From contig DAMC01000025.1 in the NCBI GenBank assembly GCA_002499525.1, positions 1-6,879 on the forward strand: 6,879 nucleotides of DNA. Direction: 5' to 3'. A program made the translations under genes and the position numbers. The stretch is from Nitrosopumilales archaeon UBA218. GTDB taxonomy: Archaea; Thermoproteota; Nitrososphaeria; Nitrososphaerales; Nitrosopumilaceae. Each line of letters starts with the position of its first letter. Within the stretch, counting starts at the first letter, position 1. Below, in pieces: positions 6,146 through 6,879 of the stretch. Below the pieces are notes generated by a model. It saw nothing but the letters and a program-made list of their open reading frames with translations, was not told the DNA's origin and did no database searches.

Positions 6146-6340
6146 ACTCTCAGGCTTTGGTCCCTGTGTAAAGTATCTGTATCCGACGAATCCGCCAAGG
6201 CACAAATTGATAACTCCAAAAAGTTCTAAAACAAACACCTGTGGCTTTACAAGAAGTGTTCCAGCAATTATTCCCCAAGCTCCGGTTCCTAGAAACATTA
6301 TTGTCAGGACCTTGAGTTTTTTTGGAGGTATCCATCTCAT
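6122..6340 (-). CDS. Small two-helix membrane protein of unknown function
   Basis: I do not recognise this 72-residue protein. It begins MRWIPPKKLK, then has two hydrophobic helices (about 9-31 and 35-54) joined by a short turn (KPQ). It ends in a very basic tail (SKKRKK), so both ends probably face the cytoplasm. It is likely real because the hydrophobic pattern is clean and the ATG at 6340 has ACTCTTTAAT, a TATA-like box, 25-34 bases upstream. The last 24 bases are shared with the convergent protease gene, so the two proteins' C-termini are encoded on opposite strands of the same DNA. The alternative is an antisense artefact, but the charge and helix layout argue against that. Confidence 0.65.
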   Translation of the reverse strand: MRWIPPKKLKVLTIMFLGTGAWGIIAGTLLVKPQVFVLELFGVINLCLGGFVGYRYFTQGPKPESLSKKRKK

Positions 6341-6359
6341 TTGTTGATTTTTTATTTTG

Positions 6360-6374
6360 ACTCTATTAAAGAGT
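6360..6374 (-). promoter_or_regulatory. Palindromic promoter element of the small membrane protein gene
   Basis: On the minus strand this reads ACTCTTTAATAGAGT: two 5-bp arms (ACTCT and AGAGT) around TTAAT. The TATA-like core lies about 25-30 bases upstream of the ATG at 6340. The symmetry could serve a dimeric regulator. The first ten bases recur at the same spacing before the start at 6659. Confidence 0.45.
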
Positions 6375-6392
6375 GGCGAATTGCACTAACAT

Positions 6393-6400
6393 TTTAAAAC
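6393..6400 (+). promoter_or_regulatory. TATA box of the tRNA-Thr gene
   Basis: TTTTAAAA lies 25-32 bases upstream of the first tRNA base (6425), the usual distance for an archaeal tRNA promoter. Confidence 0.5.
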
Positions 6401-6424
6401 GCTAGTTTTTGTTAGAAAATCATT

Positions 6425-6498
6425 GCCAATATAGCTCAGCCTGGCAGAGCAACGGTTTTGTAAACCGTGGGTCAAGGGTCCAAATCCCTTTATTGGCT
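6425..6498 (+). tRNA. tRNA-Thr(UGU)
   Basis: A complete intron-less cloverleaf. The acceptor stem GCCAAUA/UAUUGGC is 7 bp and the D stem is GCUC/GAGC with G18 and G19 present. The anticodon stem is ACGGU/ACCGU around the loop UUUGUAA, giving anticodon UGU at 6459-6461 (Thr, codon ACA). The variable loop is GGGUC and the T stem is AAGGG/CCCUU. The discriminator is U, as is common for archaeal tRNA-Thr, and CCA is not encoded. The T loop reads UCCAAAU, so position 55, almost always U (pseudouridine), is C. A TATA-like box lies at 6393-6400 and a TTTACATTTT run follows the gene. Confidence 0.95.
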
Positions 6499-6658
6499 TT
6501 ACATTTTGTGTCCAATTCCCTTCTCACGTACTTGTTCCATTCTTGTCGCAACACCAAACGCCAAAAAAGAAAGTAATCAACCACTATTACGTTCAGAATG
6601 TCGAAAATATGCGGAAAGAGGACAAACTCTTTAATGGTTTTAGAATTGACTAGTTTCA
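6499..6658. other. Intergenic stretch between tRNA-Thr and the exported-protein gene
   Basis: These 160 bases hold no gene I can support. The long minus-strand frame across them is antisense to the tRNA and is not convincing. The right end holds ACTCTTTAAT (6626-6635), a TATA-like box 24-33 bases before the GTG at 6659. I see no box C/D small RNA motifs. Confidence 0.5.
6626..6635 (+). promoter_or_regulatory. Putative TATA/BRE element of the exported-protein gene at 6659
   Basis: ACTCTTTAAT ends 24 bases before the GTG start at 6659, fitting a leaderless transcript. The same ten bases precede the small membrane protein gene on the other strand at nearly the same distance (25 bases). Confidence 0.45.
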
Positions 6659-6879
6659 GTGAAAATACTTCTTTTGCTCTCAATACTGGCGGTATTTACC
6701 ATAATTATTCTAGCAGAATCGAATAATTTTGCATATGCCGAGGAACCGACCAAGCCGATAAAAATGAAGATTGCAATTGAAGTCATGAATATTGGAGAAG
6801 TTAACAAAGAGACAGGTGCCTATGAGTTATTTTTTTGGGTAACGATGACCTCTGATGACTATGATTTTACTAAACAACC
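6659..6879 (+). CDS. Exported protein, 5' part only (cut by the window edge)
   Basis: An open frame from GTG at 6659 runs off the right edge after 73 codons. It begins MKILLLLSILAVFTIIILAE and has a clear signal peptide whose likely cleavage site is after A27 (NFAYA before EEPTKP). The protein is therefore exported, like the larger anchored protein upstream, which has the same AYA-E junction. The mature start (KMKIAIEVMNIGEVNKETGAYELFFWVTMTSDDYDF, given here by its outline) alternates beta-strand-like segments. It faintly resembles the opening strands of Cys-loop-type ligand-binding domains; this is a guess from pattern only. GTG is the only good start and has a TATA-like box at the right distance. 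No Shine-Dalgarno is seen. Confidence 0.8.
   Translation, partial: MKILLLLSILAVFTIIILAESNNFAYAEEPTKPIKMKIAIEVMNIGEVNKETGAYELFFWVTMTSDDYDFTKQ

Noticed and set aside
6420..6683. Minus-strand open frame of 87 codons across tRNA-Thr
   Set aside because: Its C-terminal third is the antisense of a perfect tRNA, and the start lies inside the signal-peptide gene on the other strand.
6599..6727. Short plus-strand frame starting MSKICGKRT
   Set aside because: It is only about 42 codons and overlaps the signal-peptide gene in another frame, which is far better supported.

Overview
The window looks like a compact chromosomal segment of an ammonia-oxidizing thaumarchaeon (Nitrososphaerota), probably of the Nitrosopumilales. 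This is an inference from several signs. There is a pyruvoyl-dependent arginine decarboxylase. The tRNA genes lack an encoded CCA, and one carries an archaeal bulge-helix-bulge intron outside the anticodon loop. TATA-like boxes lie about 20-35 bases upstream of start codons with almost no Shine-Dalgarno motifs. The exported proteins have signal peptides ending in AYA-E. There are no mobile elements, CRISPR arrays or phage genes; this is ordinary core-genome territory.

Left part (1-1417): a minus-strand MDR-family dehydrogenase (80-1150) that has the structural zinc cysteines but lacks the usual catalytic zinc ligands. It is followed by a minus-strand tRNA-Val(CAC) whose variable loop is interrupted by a 22-nt intron.

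Centre (1418-5072): a cytosolic M3-family oligopeptidase (PepF-like), a strong hairpin plus T-tract terminator, and an exported protein of unknown function with a C-terminal membrane anchor. The exported protein's gene overlaps tail-to-tail with the minus-strand gene for pyruvoyl-dependent arginine decarboxylase, which makes agmatine.

Right part (5073-6879): a minus-strand Bcp/PrxQ-like peroxiredoxin with an altered active-site motif shares a 41-bp promoter region with a plus-strand CPBP-type intramembrane protease. The protease gene overlaps tail-to-tail with a gene for a 72-residue two-helix membrane protein. A tRNA-Thr(UGU) follows, and then the start of another exported protein that runs off the right edge.

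The genes do not form a recognisable pathway or a large operon. Most appear to have their own promoter, and neighbours are commonly divergent or convergent. The items most worth a second look are the tRNA-Val intron, C55 in tRNA-Thr, the non-canonical peroxiredoxin active site, and a promoter box shared at identical spacing by two genes for membrane or exported proteins. I found no convincing new multi-gene system.
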